Source: Betaproteobacteria bacterium
Lineage (GTDB): Bacteria > Pseudomonadota > Gammaproteobacteria > Burkholderiales > SG8-41
DNA length: 41,980 bases
Direction: 5' to 3'
Assembly: GCA_016868015.1 (NCBI GenBank)
Contig: VGIF01000011.1
Coordinates: forward strand, 1-41,980
The notes under the pieces were generated by a model. The model was not told the DNA's origin. It made no database searches and worked only from the letters and a program-made list of their open reading frames with translations. Position numbers and translations under genes: made by a program. Numbering within the stretch: position 1 is the first letter of the stretch; the number at the start of each line of letters is the position of its first letter. Shown here piece by piece: positions 9,448 through 19,262 of this stretch.

Positions 9448-10695
9448 TTACAAGTCTAATCGTCCGCCGAGATAGATGTCTTCCAGTTTTGACATCGCCG
9501 CGCCGTACGGGCCGAGGCCGGCGCGATCGTGGATAAACAGCGCTTTGTTCAAATCGCGCGGCTTTTTGTCGGTGAGCGCGTCCTTTAACCAGTCGGCCAC
9601 CAGCGGATCGGCCAGCATGCCGCCGAAATTGCGGCTGGGACGCGGCACGTGGTTTTCGTTTTCAAGCACCCAGATTTCCTTGGGACCGGCCACTTCCTGG
9701 AAATAAGCGAGCCCTTCCTCGAGATGGCACAACGGGTCGTACTCCCCCAGCACCATCAGTGAAAAACATTGCACCTTCCCGCCGTAGCCGTACAAATGCA
9801 TCTGCTCGGCCATTTTGTCGAACGCGGCTTCGTCATGGATGCCCGCCATGTACATGAACACCTGTTTAAAGCGCGGCGAGGCCTCCTCGAAAATCGCCTT
9901 TTTGGTGCCATAGTTCGCTGCCGAGCTGGCGATGGCTTTTACGCGCGGGTCGAGCGCGGCGAGCCGGTTGCTCCAGTACGAGCCCATGGAGATACCCATC
10001 ACGCCGATGCGCGCAGCATCCACTTCGGGCTGCTGCACCAGCCAATCGACGCAGGCGCGCGTGGCGCGCTCGTGATTGTCCGCAGTGACGCGGATTTTGC
10101 GCAAATTGCTCATGCCCTGGCCGGGGCCGTCGACCGCGAGCACGTTCATGGCGCGCTTGACGAACAGATTGTTGCTCGGGTCGGGTACCGCTTCCTTGGT
10201 CTGGTCCATGCCGGGAATCGACAGGATGGTGGGCAGGTTCTTGGCGCCGGGCACTTTGTGCCAGTTGCACTGGATACGCACGCCTTCCCATTCGATTTCC
10301 ACGCGCTCGATTGGATAGGCCGCGGTGCGCATGCAACCGGCGAACGATTCGATCAGCTTGCCGTGCAAATAAATCTTGTCGGGATGGTCGTCGACAAAGA
10401 TCGCGTGCTGCGCAATGCGGTAGTTCTCGCACGCCTTGTAGTAGAGCTCGCACGCGCTTTCGCGATGGCCGGCCGCTTCTGCCGCGCGCGCGATAGCTTC
10501 CTGATGGCGGCCGGCTTTTTCCATCACGCGCGGAATCTGGCGGTAGGTTTTCACCTCTGGCGGGATTTCGCGGTGGTCGTAGGCGAAGTTGTGGGTGCGT
10601 CCGGTGGTTTTCACCATCCAGTCGAGTAGCCACTGTTGGCTGTCGCGGCGGCGCTCGGACTTCAGGCTGCCGGTCTTGTCGGTCGGGGGAATCAT
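9448..10695 (-). CDS. Alpha/beta hydrolase (2,6-dihydroxypseudooxynicotine hydrolase/FrsA-like)
   Basis: GxSxG nucleophile elbow 'IGVMGISMGSYWSNRLA', 'LAVDGPGQGMSNLRK', 'ENENHVPRP'. Start at MIPPTDKTGSLKSERRRDSQQ with SD GAGGAGAG; the longer ORF-track N-terminus is unlikely. Confidence 0.8.
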   Translation of the reverse strand: MIPPTDKTGSLKSERRRDSQQWLLDWMVKTTGRTHNFAYDHREIPPEVKTYRQIPRVMEKAGRHQEAIARAAEAAGHRESACELYYKACENYRIAQHAIFVDDHPDKIYLHGKLIESFAGCMRTAAYPIERVEIEWEGVRIQCNWHKVPGAKNLPTILSIPGMDQTKEAVPDPSNNLFVKRAMNVLAVDGPGQGMSNLRKIRVTADNHERATRACVDWLVQQPEVDAARIGVMGISMGSYWSNRLAALDPRVKAIASSAANYGTKKAIFEEASPRFKQVFMYMAGIHDEAAFDKMAEQMHLYGYGGKVQCFSLMVLGEYDPLCHLEEGLAYFQEVAGPKEIWVLENENHVPRPSRNFGGMLADPLVADWLKDALTDKKPRDLNKALFIHDRAGLGPYGAAMSKLEDIYLGGRLDL

Positions 10696-10924
10696 GGCCT
10701 CTCCTCGTGGCGGTTGTTTGGCTAAGAGCTCGTGCGCGAAATAATCATACGTGATCATCGCGCCTGCGCAATGCTCCGCGCCGCGATGGGCACCGCGCGC
10801 GCCAACAACGGCCAGGGTGGTTGACCGGCGTTTGCCCGGCGTGCTACACCAGCGTGTGAGGAGACGGCTGGTGAGTGCCGTGCTCAAATGAACAATAACA
10901 AACCAACAAACCAGCGAGGACACC

Positions 10925-12091
10925 ATGGCCGTGGCCGAACGCCGATTTTTCATGTTGATTGCCTTTATCGGCGCGCTCGCCATCCTCAGCTCGACGCTGT
11001 CCAAGACGCCGGTGCTGCCGTTGTTCGCGCAGTCGCTGGGAGCGACGCCGATGCAAATCGGCTGGATCGTGATTGCCTCCACCATACCCGGCGTGTTGAT
11101 CAGTTTTCCCGCGGGTGCGATCGCCGATGCGCTGGGCAAGCGCCGCGTGATCATGGCATCGCTGGTGGTGTTCGCCACCGCGCCGTTGTTGTATTTACTG
11201 GTCAGCAACAGTTGGCAATTGATGGCGGTGCGTTTTTATCACGGCTTTGCCACCGCGATTTTCGGCACGGTGGCCACAGCCGCGATCGCCGAACGTTATC
11301 CCGAGCAGCGCGCGGCGATGTTGTCGATGTATTCGTCGGCGACCATCATCGGGCGCTCGATCGCGCCGTTTCTGGGCGGCTTTTTGATTTCGCTTGCCAG
11401 CTTTCACTCGGTGTACGTGGCGTGCGCGATCTCCGGCATCCTCGCCTGGGCGGCGGGCTTGATGCTGCCGCCGGAAAAACCAGGAGCGCCGCGCGCGGTG
11501 CGCAAGCTGCCGCCGTTCATGCCGGCGTTAAAGGCGGTGCTCGCCAATCGCGGCATCGTGCTCACCAGCGTGATCGAGGCGGCGCAGTTTCTGGTGTTCG
11601 GCGCGGTGGAATCGTTTCTCGCGCTCTACGCCGCCTCGGTGGGCATTGCGGCGTGGCAGATCGGCATCATCCTCGGCGTGCAATTGATCAGCGTGATCGC
11701 GGTCAAGCCGCTGATGGGCGTGCTCTCCGACCGCTTCGGGCGCAACGCGATTATCGTGCCGGGACTGGTCGTCGGCGCCTTAAGCGTGGGCGCGTTGCCG
11801 TTGGCGAGCGATTTTTATGCGCTGGCGGCGCTGAGCCTGATTTTCGGCGTGGGCTTCGCGGCGGTGACCTCCTCGACCGGCGCGCTGGTGGCGGATCTGG
11901 CCAAGGCCGGGCAGCTTGGCGCCTCCATGGGCGTGCTGCGCACCATCATGGATATCGGCCACACCATCGGGCCGCTGATGACCGGCTTTTTGGTGGCGTA
12001 CGCCGGTTACGGCGTGGCGTTCGGCGCGCTGGCGGCGGTGCTGGTGGCCGCGGCGGTGTTGTTCGTGGCGGGGCGGCCGCGCGCTGGCTAG
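10925..12091 (+). CDS. Major facilitator superfamily transporter
   Basis: 388 aa, about 12 hydrophobic segments, 'DALGKRRVIMASLVVFATAP' and 'GVLSDRFGRNAIIVPG' MFS loop motifs. SD GAGGA. Confidence 0.9.
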   Translation: MAVAERRFFMLIAFIGALAILSSTLSKTPVLPLFAQSLGATPMQIGWIVIASTIPGVLISFPAGAIADALGKRRVIMASLVVFATAPLLYLLVSNSWQLMAVRFYHGFATAIFGTVATAAIAERYPEQRAAMLSMYSSATIIGRSIAPFLGGFLISLASFHSVYVACAISGILAWAAGLMLPPEKPGAPRAVRKLPPFMPALKAVLANRGIVLTSVIEAAQFLVFGAVESFLALYAASVGIAAWQIGIILGVQLISVIAVKPLMGVLSDRFGRNAIIVPGLVVGALSVGALPLASDFYALAALSLIFGVGFAAVTSSTGALVADLAKAGQLGASMGVLRTIMDIGHTIGPLMTGFLVAYAGYGVAFGALAAVLVAAAVLFVAGRPRAG

Positions 12092-12100
12092 CGCGGCTCG

Positions 12101-13099
12101 CTAGCGTTTGGCGAGCCCCAGCTCCTTGAGCAGCGCGTGCACTTCGGGGTATTCGTCGTCCATCACCTTTTTGAACGCCGCCGAGCGCGTGAACTGCGTG
12201 ACGCCGTTACGCATCGCCATGTCGGCCTTCCACTCCAAGGTGGCGACGAGCCGTTCGAATTGCGTTTCCCAGAACGCGATCTGCGGCGGCGTCATGTGTT
12301 TGGGGCCGTAGATCGCGCGCCAGTTGAACACCGTCACGTTCGTTCCTTGTTCCCGCCAGGTGGGAATCTGCGCGAAGTGGCCGGGCAGGCGCTCCGGCGC
12401 CGACACCGCGATCACGCGTACCGTGCCCGCTTTCAGATGATCGACCCACAGGCCCAGCGACACCGGCACCACGTCGATGTGGCCGCCCAGCATGGCGCTG
12501 ATCGCATCCGCGCCCGACTGAAACACCACGTTGCGCGTCTTGCGCACGTCGATGCCCGCGTTGCGCAGCGCGCTCGCCACGCCTTGATGGTTGACGTTGC
12601 CCAGACTGGTGGCGATGCCGAGGCTCGCCGCGGCGGGATCGTTTTTCAGCCGCTCGATCAAATCGTGCCCGGATTTGATCGGTGAATTGGCCTTCACCGC
12701 GATGCCGATGTATTCGCCGAATAAAATCGCCACCGGCGTCAGATCGTTGTAGTCGTAGCGGCCCATGGCGTGGCCGGCGAGCGCGCCCTTGTCACTGTGG
12801 TAAAGATAGTGCCCGTTGCCTTCGAACGGTTTGATGTGGGCGCGCGCCACCGTGCCGCCGCCGCCGGATTTATTGAGCACCGTCACCGGTTGTTCGAAAT
12901 AGCGCCGGGTCTGAAACACGCGCTGCATCAGCCGCGCCATGATGTCAGGCCCGCAACCCGGCGCGCAGCCCACCATGATTTCCACCGGGCGCTCGGGCTT
13001 CCACGCCTGCGCGTGAAGCGGCGGCGCGGCCGCGGCGAGCATCGTTGCAACCATCACCCGGGCAAAGTGCGCGACAACCAGCATGAGCGGCTCCTTCAC
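12101..13099 (-). CDS. Divergent Bug/TctC-family substrate-binding protein
   Basis: 'WKPERPVEIMVGCAPGCGPDIMARLMQRVF', 'FEQPVTVLNKSGGGGTVA'; fold signature retained but loop sequence divergent. Start could also be 13084. Confidence 0.8.
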   Translation of the reverse strand: MKEPLMLVVAHFARVMVATMLAAAAPPLHAQAWKPERPVEIMVGCAPGCGPDIMARLMQRVFQTRRYFEQPVTVLNKSGGGGTVARAHIKPFEGNGHYLYHSDKGALAGHAMGRYDYNDLTPVAILFGEYIGIAVKANSPIKSGHDLIERLKNDPAAASLGIATSLGNVNHQGVASALRNAGIDVRKTRNVVFQSGADAISAMLGGHIDVVPVSLGLWVDHLKAGTVRVIAVSAPERLPGHFAQIPTWREQGTNVTVFNWRAIYGPKHMTPPQIAFWETQFERLVATLEWKADMAMRNGVTQFTRSAAFKKVMDDEYPEVHALLKELGLAKR

Positions 13100-13234
13100 A
13101 GTGGCATGCGAAAACGGTGCAGCGTTTTGCGGCGTGGCGGGCCAATCGGAGCGCGTGACCTGCGTGGTGTGAATTTATGCCTGTGGCAAGCGCGCCGCAA
13201 GGCTCGCCGGGCGCTCACGGTGTCGCGCGAGAGG

Positions 13235-13266
13235 TATAAAAAATAATCAATTAAATCAATAAGTTA
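13235..13266 (-). repeat. AT-rich dispersed motif, copy C
   Basis: Reverse complement: TAAcTtATTGATTTAATTGattaTTTTTTATA. Confidence 0.7.
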
Positions 13267-13278
13267 AAAAATATCAGT

Positions 13279-14655
13279 TTAACTGGATGGTGTTGTTGCT
13301 AGCGCCATGATTGCGCCCGCGTCGGCGCATTGGGCAATTCCCCACAGCGCTTCGATCAGCGGCTGCGCATTGACGCGCGCGCTGGCGTCGCGATTGAGCG
13401 TGCGCAGTTTGGTTTCCAGATCGGCATCGCTCAACGGATTGGCGAGGCTGCCGCGCGCGGCATCGATGTCGATGGCGAGTGCGTGCTTATCTTCAAACGT
13501 CACGCGCAGCCGCGCGGCGTCCACACGCATCGATGCATCGTCGACAAACGCGACTTTCGCGCCCAGCGCGCGCACCGCCGCATCGGCCACCGCGGCGTCA
13601 CTGAATTCGGGCAACCCGGCGCGTTGCCGCGTGAGCGTCACGCCCACCGCGTGTTGCGCGCACACTTGTGACAAGCGCCCGCTATCGACTGCGGGCCGGT
13701 CAGTGCGTTGGCGCAGCAGCGGATGGCCTGTGATTTCGACGCGGGCAATCGCCCGCGCGCCGCGCGCCTGAAAATCGGCGTGCGACGCGAGTGCGAGGCA
13801 CGCATCGATCACCGGATTTAACACCACGCCGCAGGGATAGGGCTTGTAGGTGTTGCACTCGATTTGCCAGCGCGCGGGTGTTGCGCCGGCGAGCGCTTCC
13901 CAGCGGATGTTCTCGCCCACCACCTTCAAAAAGCCAAAGGGGCCATCGAGCGGCTGCGCCGGGCCTTCGAACCCCGCTTGCGCGAGCAAGGCGGACAACA
14001 GGCCGTTACGAGCGGCGTTGCCGACACTGATGCTTTTGGCCGAGGTGCCGAGCGTTTCCACCAGCCCCGCCGATTGCGCCGCGGCGTTGCCCAGCGCCCA
14101 CACGATTTGTCGTTCATCCAGGTCGAGCACTTTCGCCGCCGCCGCGGCCGCGCCAAAAATGCCGCAAGTCGAGGTGATGTGCCAGCCACGCGCGTAGTGC
14201 GCGGGAGAGATGGCGTTGGCGATGCGGCATTCGATTTCGATGCCGGCGATCAACGCCGTTAAAAATTTTTTGCCGCTGACACGGTGCGTTTCCGCCAGCG
14301 CAAATAGCGCGGCGGCCACCGGCGCGGTGGGATGCACGATGCTGGGGATATGCGTGTCGTCAAAGTCGTATACGTTGGCGGCCATGGCGTTGATCGCCGC
14401 CGTGTTCAGCATATCGCAGCGTTCACGGCGGCCCACCAGCGATGCCTGTTCGCCGCTGCCAAAAGGCAGCAGCACGCGCAGCGCCTTTTCGATGGTCAAG
14501 TCGTTGCTGGCGGCGAGTGCCACCGCGAAGTAGTTAACCAGCGCGCGCGAGGCTTCGTGAAAAACGCGCTGGGGTACGTCGCGTGCGTTCAATGCGCATA
14601 AGAACCGGGCAAGTTGGGTGCTGGGGTTGGGCGTCATGGGTAACATGGGTGACAT
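13279..14655 (-). CDS. MmgE/PrpD family protein
   Basis: 'INAMAANVYDFDDTHIPSIVHPTAPVAAALFALAE', 'WALGNAAAQSAGLVETLGTSAKSISVGNAARNGLLSALLAQAGFEGP', 'CNTYKPYPCGVVLNPVIDA'. Confidence 0.92.
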   Translation of the reverse strand: MSPMLPMTPNPSTQLARFLCALNARDVPQRVFHEASRALVNYFAVALAASNDLTIEKALRVLLPFGSGEQASLVGRRERCDMLNTAAINAMAANVYDFDDTHIPSIVHPTAPVAAALFALAETHRVSGKKFLTALIAGIEIECRIANAISPAHYARGWHITSTCGIFGAAAAAAKVLDLDERQIVWALGNAAAQSAGLVETLGTSAKSISVGNAARNGLLSALLAQAGFEGPAQPLDGPFGFLKVVGENIRWEALAGATPARWQIECNTYKPYPCGVVLNPVIDACLALASHADFQARGARAIARVEITGHPLLRQRTDRPAVDSGRLSQVCAQHAVGVTLTRQRAGLPEFSDAAVADAAVRALGAKVAFVDDASMRVDAARLRVTFEDKHALAIDIDAARGSLANPLSDADLETKLRTLNRDASARVNAQPLIEALWGIAQCADAGAIMALATTPSS

Positions 14656-14821
14656 GGGTGAAGGCTTGAATCCTGGGCGAAGGCTTGAAGATGCCGGTCA
14701 GTCGCCATGTTACAACCGGTTGCGCCACGCGCCGCGAAATCGCAGTGGCCTTTGCCTGATGGCGCAAGCGGGCAATAATGCGTCCAAAGCCCATACCACC
14801 CATACCACGAGGAGACCAATC

Positions 14822-15823
14822 ATGGAGCGCGCGTTCAAGCAGGGCCGGTGGCTGTTGATGCTGATGTGCTGCGCGGCGGGTGCGGCAGGCGTGGCGGCCC
14901 AACCCGCGGCGCCGGCACCGGGGCAAGTCTACCCGGCCAAGCAGGTGCGCGTGATCGTGCCGCATGCCGCGGGTGGCGGCTCGGACACGGTTGCGCGGCT
15001 GCTCGCTGCGGAGCTTAACAAGACTTGGGGCCAACAAGTCATCGTCGAAAATCGCGTCGGCGCCGGCGGTCTCATCGGCTCGGAGTTCGTCGCGCGCGCG
15101 GCGCCCGACGGCTACACGCTGCTGGTCAATGAAATAGGCGGTCTGATGATCCGCATGAGCGCGCATGGCAAGCCGCCGTTCGATGCGTTGAAGGATTTGA
15201 CCGCGGTGGGCATGGTTGCTTACGGCGCGAACGCGGTGGTGACGCATCCGTCGATACCGGTGCGCGGCATGAAGGAGCTCTTTGCGTTGGCCGGGGCGCG
15301 GCCCGGCGCGCTTAATTTCGCGGTGCCCGGCATGGGCAGCGTGGCGCATCTGGCGGGGGTGGAACTGGAACAACTGGCGGGTGCGCGCTGGACTTACATT
15401 CCGTACAAGGGCGGCGCGCCGGCGATCGTGGATGTGGTGTCGGGGCAGGCCGACTTTGGCGTGAACGGCATGTTCTCGGTGTTCCCGCACTGGAAAAGCG
15501 GGCGGCTGCGCATCCTCGCGGTGGCCAGCCGCGAGCGGCACCCGTCCGCGCCGGAACTGCCGACGCTGGCCGAAACCGTCGGCGGTAGTGCCAGCGGCTC
15601 ATGGCAGGGCGTGGTCGCGCCCGCCAACGTGCCACGCGAGATCATCGCGCGCTGGAATAACGAAATCGCGCGCATCAACGCCACGCCGGCAATGCGCGAG
15701 CGGCTCGCCGCCTTCGGCGCGTTGGCCGAAACCATGGCGCCGCAAGCGATGCAGCAGTTCCTCGCCAGCGAACACGCGCGCTGGGCGCGCATGGTGCGCG
15801 CGGCGCATATCAAGCTCGATTAG
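14822..15823 (+). CDS. Bug/TctC-family substrate-binding protein
   Basis: 'YPAKQVRVIVPHAAGGGSDTVARLLAAELNKTWGQQVIVENRVGAGGLIGSEFVARAAPDGYTLL'. SD CGAGGAGA; start at ATG 14822. Confidence 0.92.
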   Translation: MERAFKQGRWLLMLMCCAAGAAGVAAQPAAPAPGQVYPAKQVRVIVPHAAGGGSDTVARLLAAELNKTWGQQVIVENRVGAGGLIGSEFVARAAPDGYTLLVNEIGGLMIRMSAHGKPPFDALKDLTAVGMVAYGANAVVTHPSIPVRGMKELFALAGARPGALNFAVPGMGSVAHLAGVELEQLAGARWTYIPYKGGAPAIVDVVSGQADFGVNGMFSVFPHWKSGRLRILAVASRERHPSAPELPTLAETVGGSASGSWQGVVAPANVPREIIARWNNEIARINATPAMRERLAAFGALAETMAPQAMQQFLASEHARWARMVRAAHIKLD

Positions 15824-15838
15824 GCTGCGTGATGCCGG

Positions 15839-15870
15839 TATAAAAAGTTGTTTAAAATCAAATACTTATG
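15839..15870 (-). repeat. AT-rich dispersed motif, copy D
   Basis: Reverse complement: aTAAGTATTTGATTTTAaacaacTTTTTATA. Confidence 0.75.
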
Positions 15871-15900
15871 TTATTTCGGCAAATGCGCGCGAGCAATCGG

Positions 15901-16338
15901 TCAGAGGCGGAACGCTTGCCGCGCGTAAAGCCGCCAGGTGCCGCCCTCGTTCGCCCACACCATCAGCACACCGATTTTGGTGTTGGTGGTTTTGCCGTCG
16001 CGCTCGCTCACACCGTTGTAGGTGTTACGCACGATGGCGTGAGTGCCATCGACCTGTATGGTTTGATCGGTGAAGGTGAGCGATTTCATCACCGACGGAT
16101 TGGCCAGCGACGCTTTGATAAATTCCTGCTTGTTTTCGATGCGCCCGGCGGAGTGGCCGTAGCTCACGTTTTCGGAGATCAATGCCGCGTAGCCTTTGGG
16201 GTCGCGCGCGAACATGGCTAGCCGCAACAATTCCACGGCTTTCGCAACCGCGGCTTCGTCGGCGGATTGCGCAAAAGTAACAGGTGCGGCGAAAGCGAAG
16301 GTGACGAGAGTCAACAGCGAGAACATGAATGTACGCAT
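15901..16338 (-). CDS. Secreted SnoaL/NTF2-like (DUF4440-type) protein
   Basis: Signal peptide MRTFMFSLLTLVTFAFAAPVTFAQS, then 'AVAKAVELLRLAMFARDPKGYAALISENVSYGHSAGRIENKQEFI...IVRNTYNGVSERDGK'. SD GGAGG. Confidence 0.8.
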   Translation of the reverse strand: MRTFMFSLLTLVTFAFAAPVTFAQSADEAAVAKAVELLRLAMFARDPKGYAALISENVSYGHSAGRIENKQEFIKASLANPSVMKSLTFTDQTIQVDGTHAIVRNTYNGVSERDGKTTNTKIGVLMVWANEGGTWRLYARQAFRL

Positions 16339-16570
16339 GAAAGCCTCCGTTTGATGATGCGTGGTGGGGGGATTCGGCTGCGTGCGGGCGCAACCACGGC
16401 TTTGTGTCCAACGCGGGCCGATCGTGCATATTGTAACACGATGTCATTAAATCGTCGGGGGTTGGCAGTGCGCGGTGCTGCCGCCTGTGCCGGCAACACG
16501 CGGACAATAGCCAGAAAAACGGCGCTTTAATGGCGCCAAAACGCGGTGCCTTATAGCGGCACCTTATTAG

Positions 16571-16680
16571 GGAAACACTGAATAAGTTGATTCCATTCAT
16601 GGTTCGACAGGCTCACCACGAACGGAATCAACAACTTAGCGTTCGTCCTGAGCTCGTCGAAGGACTTGTTCGGTGTTTCC
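16571..16680. mobile_element. MITE-like element (110 bp) with IS5-like termini and TTAG flanking duplication
   Basis: Ends GGAAACACTGAATAAGT (16571) and ACTTGTTCGGTGTTTCC (to 16680), 15/17 inverted match. TTAG at 16567-16570 and 16681-16684. No transposase ORF inside. Confidence 0.65.
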
Positions 16681-16907
16681 TTAGTGGTATCTTGGCGCCG
16701 CCGCGTGGGTGGGGCCGGTCGCGCGCAAGGCGCGTCCGGCTCATGGGGTGGCTTTAGTCGAGCTTGACGCTGATGCCGGTGACGAAGCTGTGCGGCAATA
16801 GGTAGCGTGCGCCACGCACCAGGATATCGATGTCGCTGCAGCACCAAGCGTGTACGGCGCGAGCGCGCGTGGACTAACGAGCGTGGATTGTTTTCAGCGT
16901 GTGCCGC

Positions 16908-18284
16908 TTACTTGCGCGTTGTGGACGTGCCGCCCAGCAGCGCCGACACCGGGCGCGCGCCGCGGCGCGACGGCGCGGCGGGTTTGGTGGAGGTCGTGGG
17001 TTCGGATGCCGCGGGTTCGTAGGGCTTGCTGAAATCGAAGCCGTCGTGCACGGCTTGGGCGATGGGTTTTTGCGTTGGGCGCTCGCGTGGCTCGCGCCGT
17101 TCACGCGGCGCATGATGATCGTGGCGATCGTAACGCGAGGCACGCTGATCGAGGTGGCCCACCGGCACGCGTTCGATCGGGCGCTTTAACAGTTTTTCGA
17201 TGTCGACCAGCAATCGGTGTTCGTCGTGGCACACCAGCGAAATCGCCTCGCCCGGCATGCCCGCGCGGCCAGTGCGCCCAATCCGGTGCACGTAATCTTC
17301 GGGCACGTAGGGCAATTCGAAATTGATGACGAAGGGCAACTGCTCGATATCGAGCCCGCGCGCGGCGATGTCGGTGGCGACCAGGGCGGTGGCGCGGCCT
17401 TCTTTAAAATCCGCCAGCGCTTGTTCGCGCTCGGCCTGGCTGCGGTCGCTGTGGATGGCGGTGGCCTTGATGCCGTCGCGTTCCAGCTCGCGCGCGAGCT
17501 TGTTGCAATCTTTTTTCATGCGCAGGAACACCAGCACCTGCGACATCTCGCGTTGACGGATCAAGTTCGCGAGCAGCGTGCGCTTGCGCTCTTGCGAGAC
17601 TTCATAAACCCGGTGTGTCACCAGGTCGGCGGGGGCGTTGCGCCGCGCGACTTCGATCGACAGCGGGTTTTTCAACATCTGGCCGGCGAGTTTTTTGATG
17701 TCGTCGGAGAACGTCGCGGAGAACAGCAGACTTTGCCGTTGCGTGGGTAAAAGCGCGAGGATGCGCCGGATGTCGGGTAAAAAACCCATGTCGAGCATGC
17801 GGTCGGCCTCGTCCAGCACCAGGATTTGCACTTGGCCCAGGTTGACGGTTTTTTGTTCGACGTGATCCAGCAGCCGCCCCGGCGTGGCGACGAGAATTTC
17901 CACCCCGGCCATCAGCGCCGCCTTTTGCGGCTTCATGTCCACGCCGCCGTAAACCACGGTGGCGCGCAGCGGCAGGTGGGTGCCGTAACCTTGCACGGAC
18001 TCGTGCACCTGCGCCGCGAGCTCGCGCGTGGGCGTTAGCACCAGCGCGCGCACCGGGTGACGCGCGGGAGAGGGGCTGGTGTTGGCCTGGGGCGCAAGGA
18101 TTTGCAGCAGCGGCAGGGTAAAACCGGCGGTCTTGCCGGTGCCCGTTTGTGCGCAGCCCATCAGATCACGCCCGGCCAGCACGGCGGGTATGGCCTGGGC
18201 CTGGATTGGGGTGGGTTCGGTATAACCTTGCTCCGCGACCGCGCGTTGCAGTTCGGGCAATAAATTAAGCTGGGCAAAAGACAT
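16908..18284 (-). CDS. rhlE: DEAD-box ATP-dependent RNA helicase (RhlE-type)
   Basis: '[19 protein letters not shown]', '[13 protein letters not shown]', 'LLFSATFS', '[41 protein letters not shown]'. Start at [16 protein letters not shown] (18284). Confidence 0.93.
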   Translation of the reverse strand: MSFAQLNLLPELQRAVAEQGYTEPTPIQAQAIPAVLAGRDLMGCAQTGTGKTAGFTLPLLQILAPQANTSPSPARHPVRALVLTPTRELAAQVHESVQGYGTHLPLRATVVYGGVDMKPQKAALMAGVEILVATPGRLLDHVEQKTVNLGQVQILVLDEADRMLDMGFLPDIRRILALLPTQRQSLLFSATFSDDIKKLAGQMLKNPLSIEVARRNAPADLVTHRVYEVSQERKRTLLANLIRQREMSQVLVFLRMKKDCNKLARELERDGIKATAIHSDRSQAEREQALADFKEGRATALVATDIAARGLDIEQLPFVINFELPYVPEDYVHRIGRTGRAGMPGEAISLVCHDEHRLLVDIEKLLKRPIERVPVGHLDQRASRYDRHDHHAPRERREPRERPTQKPIAQAVHDGFDFSKPYEPAASEPTTSTKPAAPSRRGARPVSALLGGTSTTRK

Positions 18285-18571
18285 CAGTAGGCGGTCAGCG
18301 TGGCGGCGCGGCCGCGGGCAACATTGCAACCCGGTAAAACGGGGCGTGCCGGAAGCGGTGCTAGGGGGGCGCTGCGGGTAGGGTGGTTCACAGGGCGGGA
18401 AGTATACCGGAGCGGTCTCATTCACGCCATCTGGCGCAAATTTGTGCGAACTTATGCCATGGCGGCGGCGCTACCCGGAGATCGCTGGCCGAAATCTTCC
18501 AAAAATTTGCATTTCTGGTAGTGTATTACGACATTGGACAACGAAATTGCACTTAAATCGTTAGTAGTGAC

Positions 18572-19186
18572 ATGGATCAGATCGCCATCGAACCCATCGC
18601 CCAACGCTCGGCACTGCCTTTGGTGCTGACGCTGGATACCCACGGCGTGCCGCATCGCTGGATCACCTGGCAGCACGCTTGTTATTACTATGCCAAGGAT
18701 CAGGTGGCGTGGAGCCTCGGCGAAAACGCCTTTACCGTGTACGGCGGGATGAACCGCTTGACCGGCGAGCGCTCCGAAATCACCGCCAGCAGCATTATCG
18801 CGGTGAAGGGCAGGGCGATGGCGATGAAATCGTTTAACCAGGTGCCGCCGCTGAATAACCGCGAACTGTTCCATCGCGACCGGCAAATCTGCGCCTACTG
18901 CGCGGCGCCGTTTGCGCCCACCAAGCTTACGCGCGATCACATCAAACCATTTTCCAAGGGCGGCAAGGATACCTGGATGAACGTGGTGACCGCGTGCCGT
19001 TCGTGCAACGAAAAAAAATCCGACCGCACGCCGGAAGGCGCGGGCATGGAGCTGGTGTATTTGCCCTACGTGCCCAATCGCGCGGAGTATCTGATACTCA
19101 CCAACCGCCGCATCCTCGCCGACCAGATGGAATTTCTGGCGCAGCACGTGCCGGCGCAGAGCCGGTTGCATCAAAGGGTGGCTTAG
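18572..19186 (+). CDS. HNH endonuclease
   Basis: 'CAYCAAPFAPTKLTRDHIKPFSKGGKDTWMNVVTACRSCNEKKSDRTPEGAGMEL' shows a CxxC...DH...N...CxxCN HNH signature. Confidence 0.92.
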   Translation: MDQIAIEPIAQRSALPLVLTLDTHGVPHRWITWQHACYYYAKDQVAWSLGENAFTVYGGMNRLTGERSEITASSIIAVKGRAMAMKSFNQVPPLNNRELFHRDRQICAYCAAPFAPTKLTRDHIKPFSKGGKDTWMNVVTACRSCNEKKSDRTPEGAGMELVYLPYVPNRAEYLILTNRRILADQMEFLAQHVPAQSRLHQRVA

Positions 19187-19262
19187 CCGCGCGCCGGCAG
19201 CGTAACTGTCCGGCGCAGAGCCGGTTACATCAGAATGACGGGTAGTAGGGCGCGTTTTTCTT

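Noticed and set aside
9769-10629. 286-aa plus-strand ORF opposite the alpha/beta hydrolase
   Set aside because: Mirror ORF of a GC-rich gene; the minus-strand GxSxG hydrolase is the real gene.
10888-12129. 413-aa Arg/Gly-rich ORF overlapping the MFS gene in another frame
   Set aside because: Composition typical of frame-shifted GC-rich sequence; MFS frame has the SD and motifs.
16521-16566. Two small hairpins (GGCGC-tttaatg-GCGCC and GGTGCC-ttatagc-GGCACC) next to the MITE
   Set aside because: Short stems without convincing T-tract for the flanking minus-strand genes; may be meaningful but not supportable alone.
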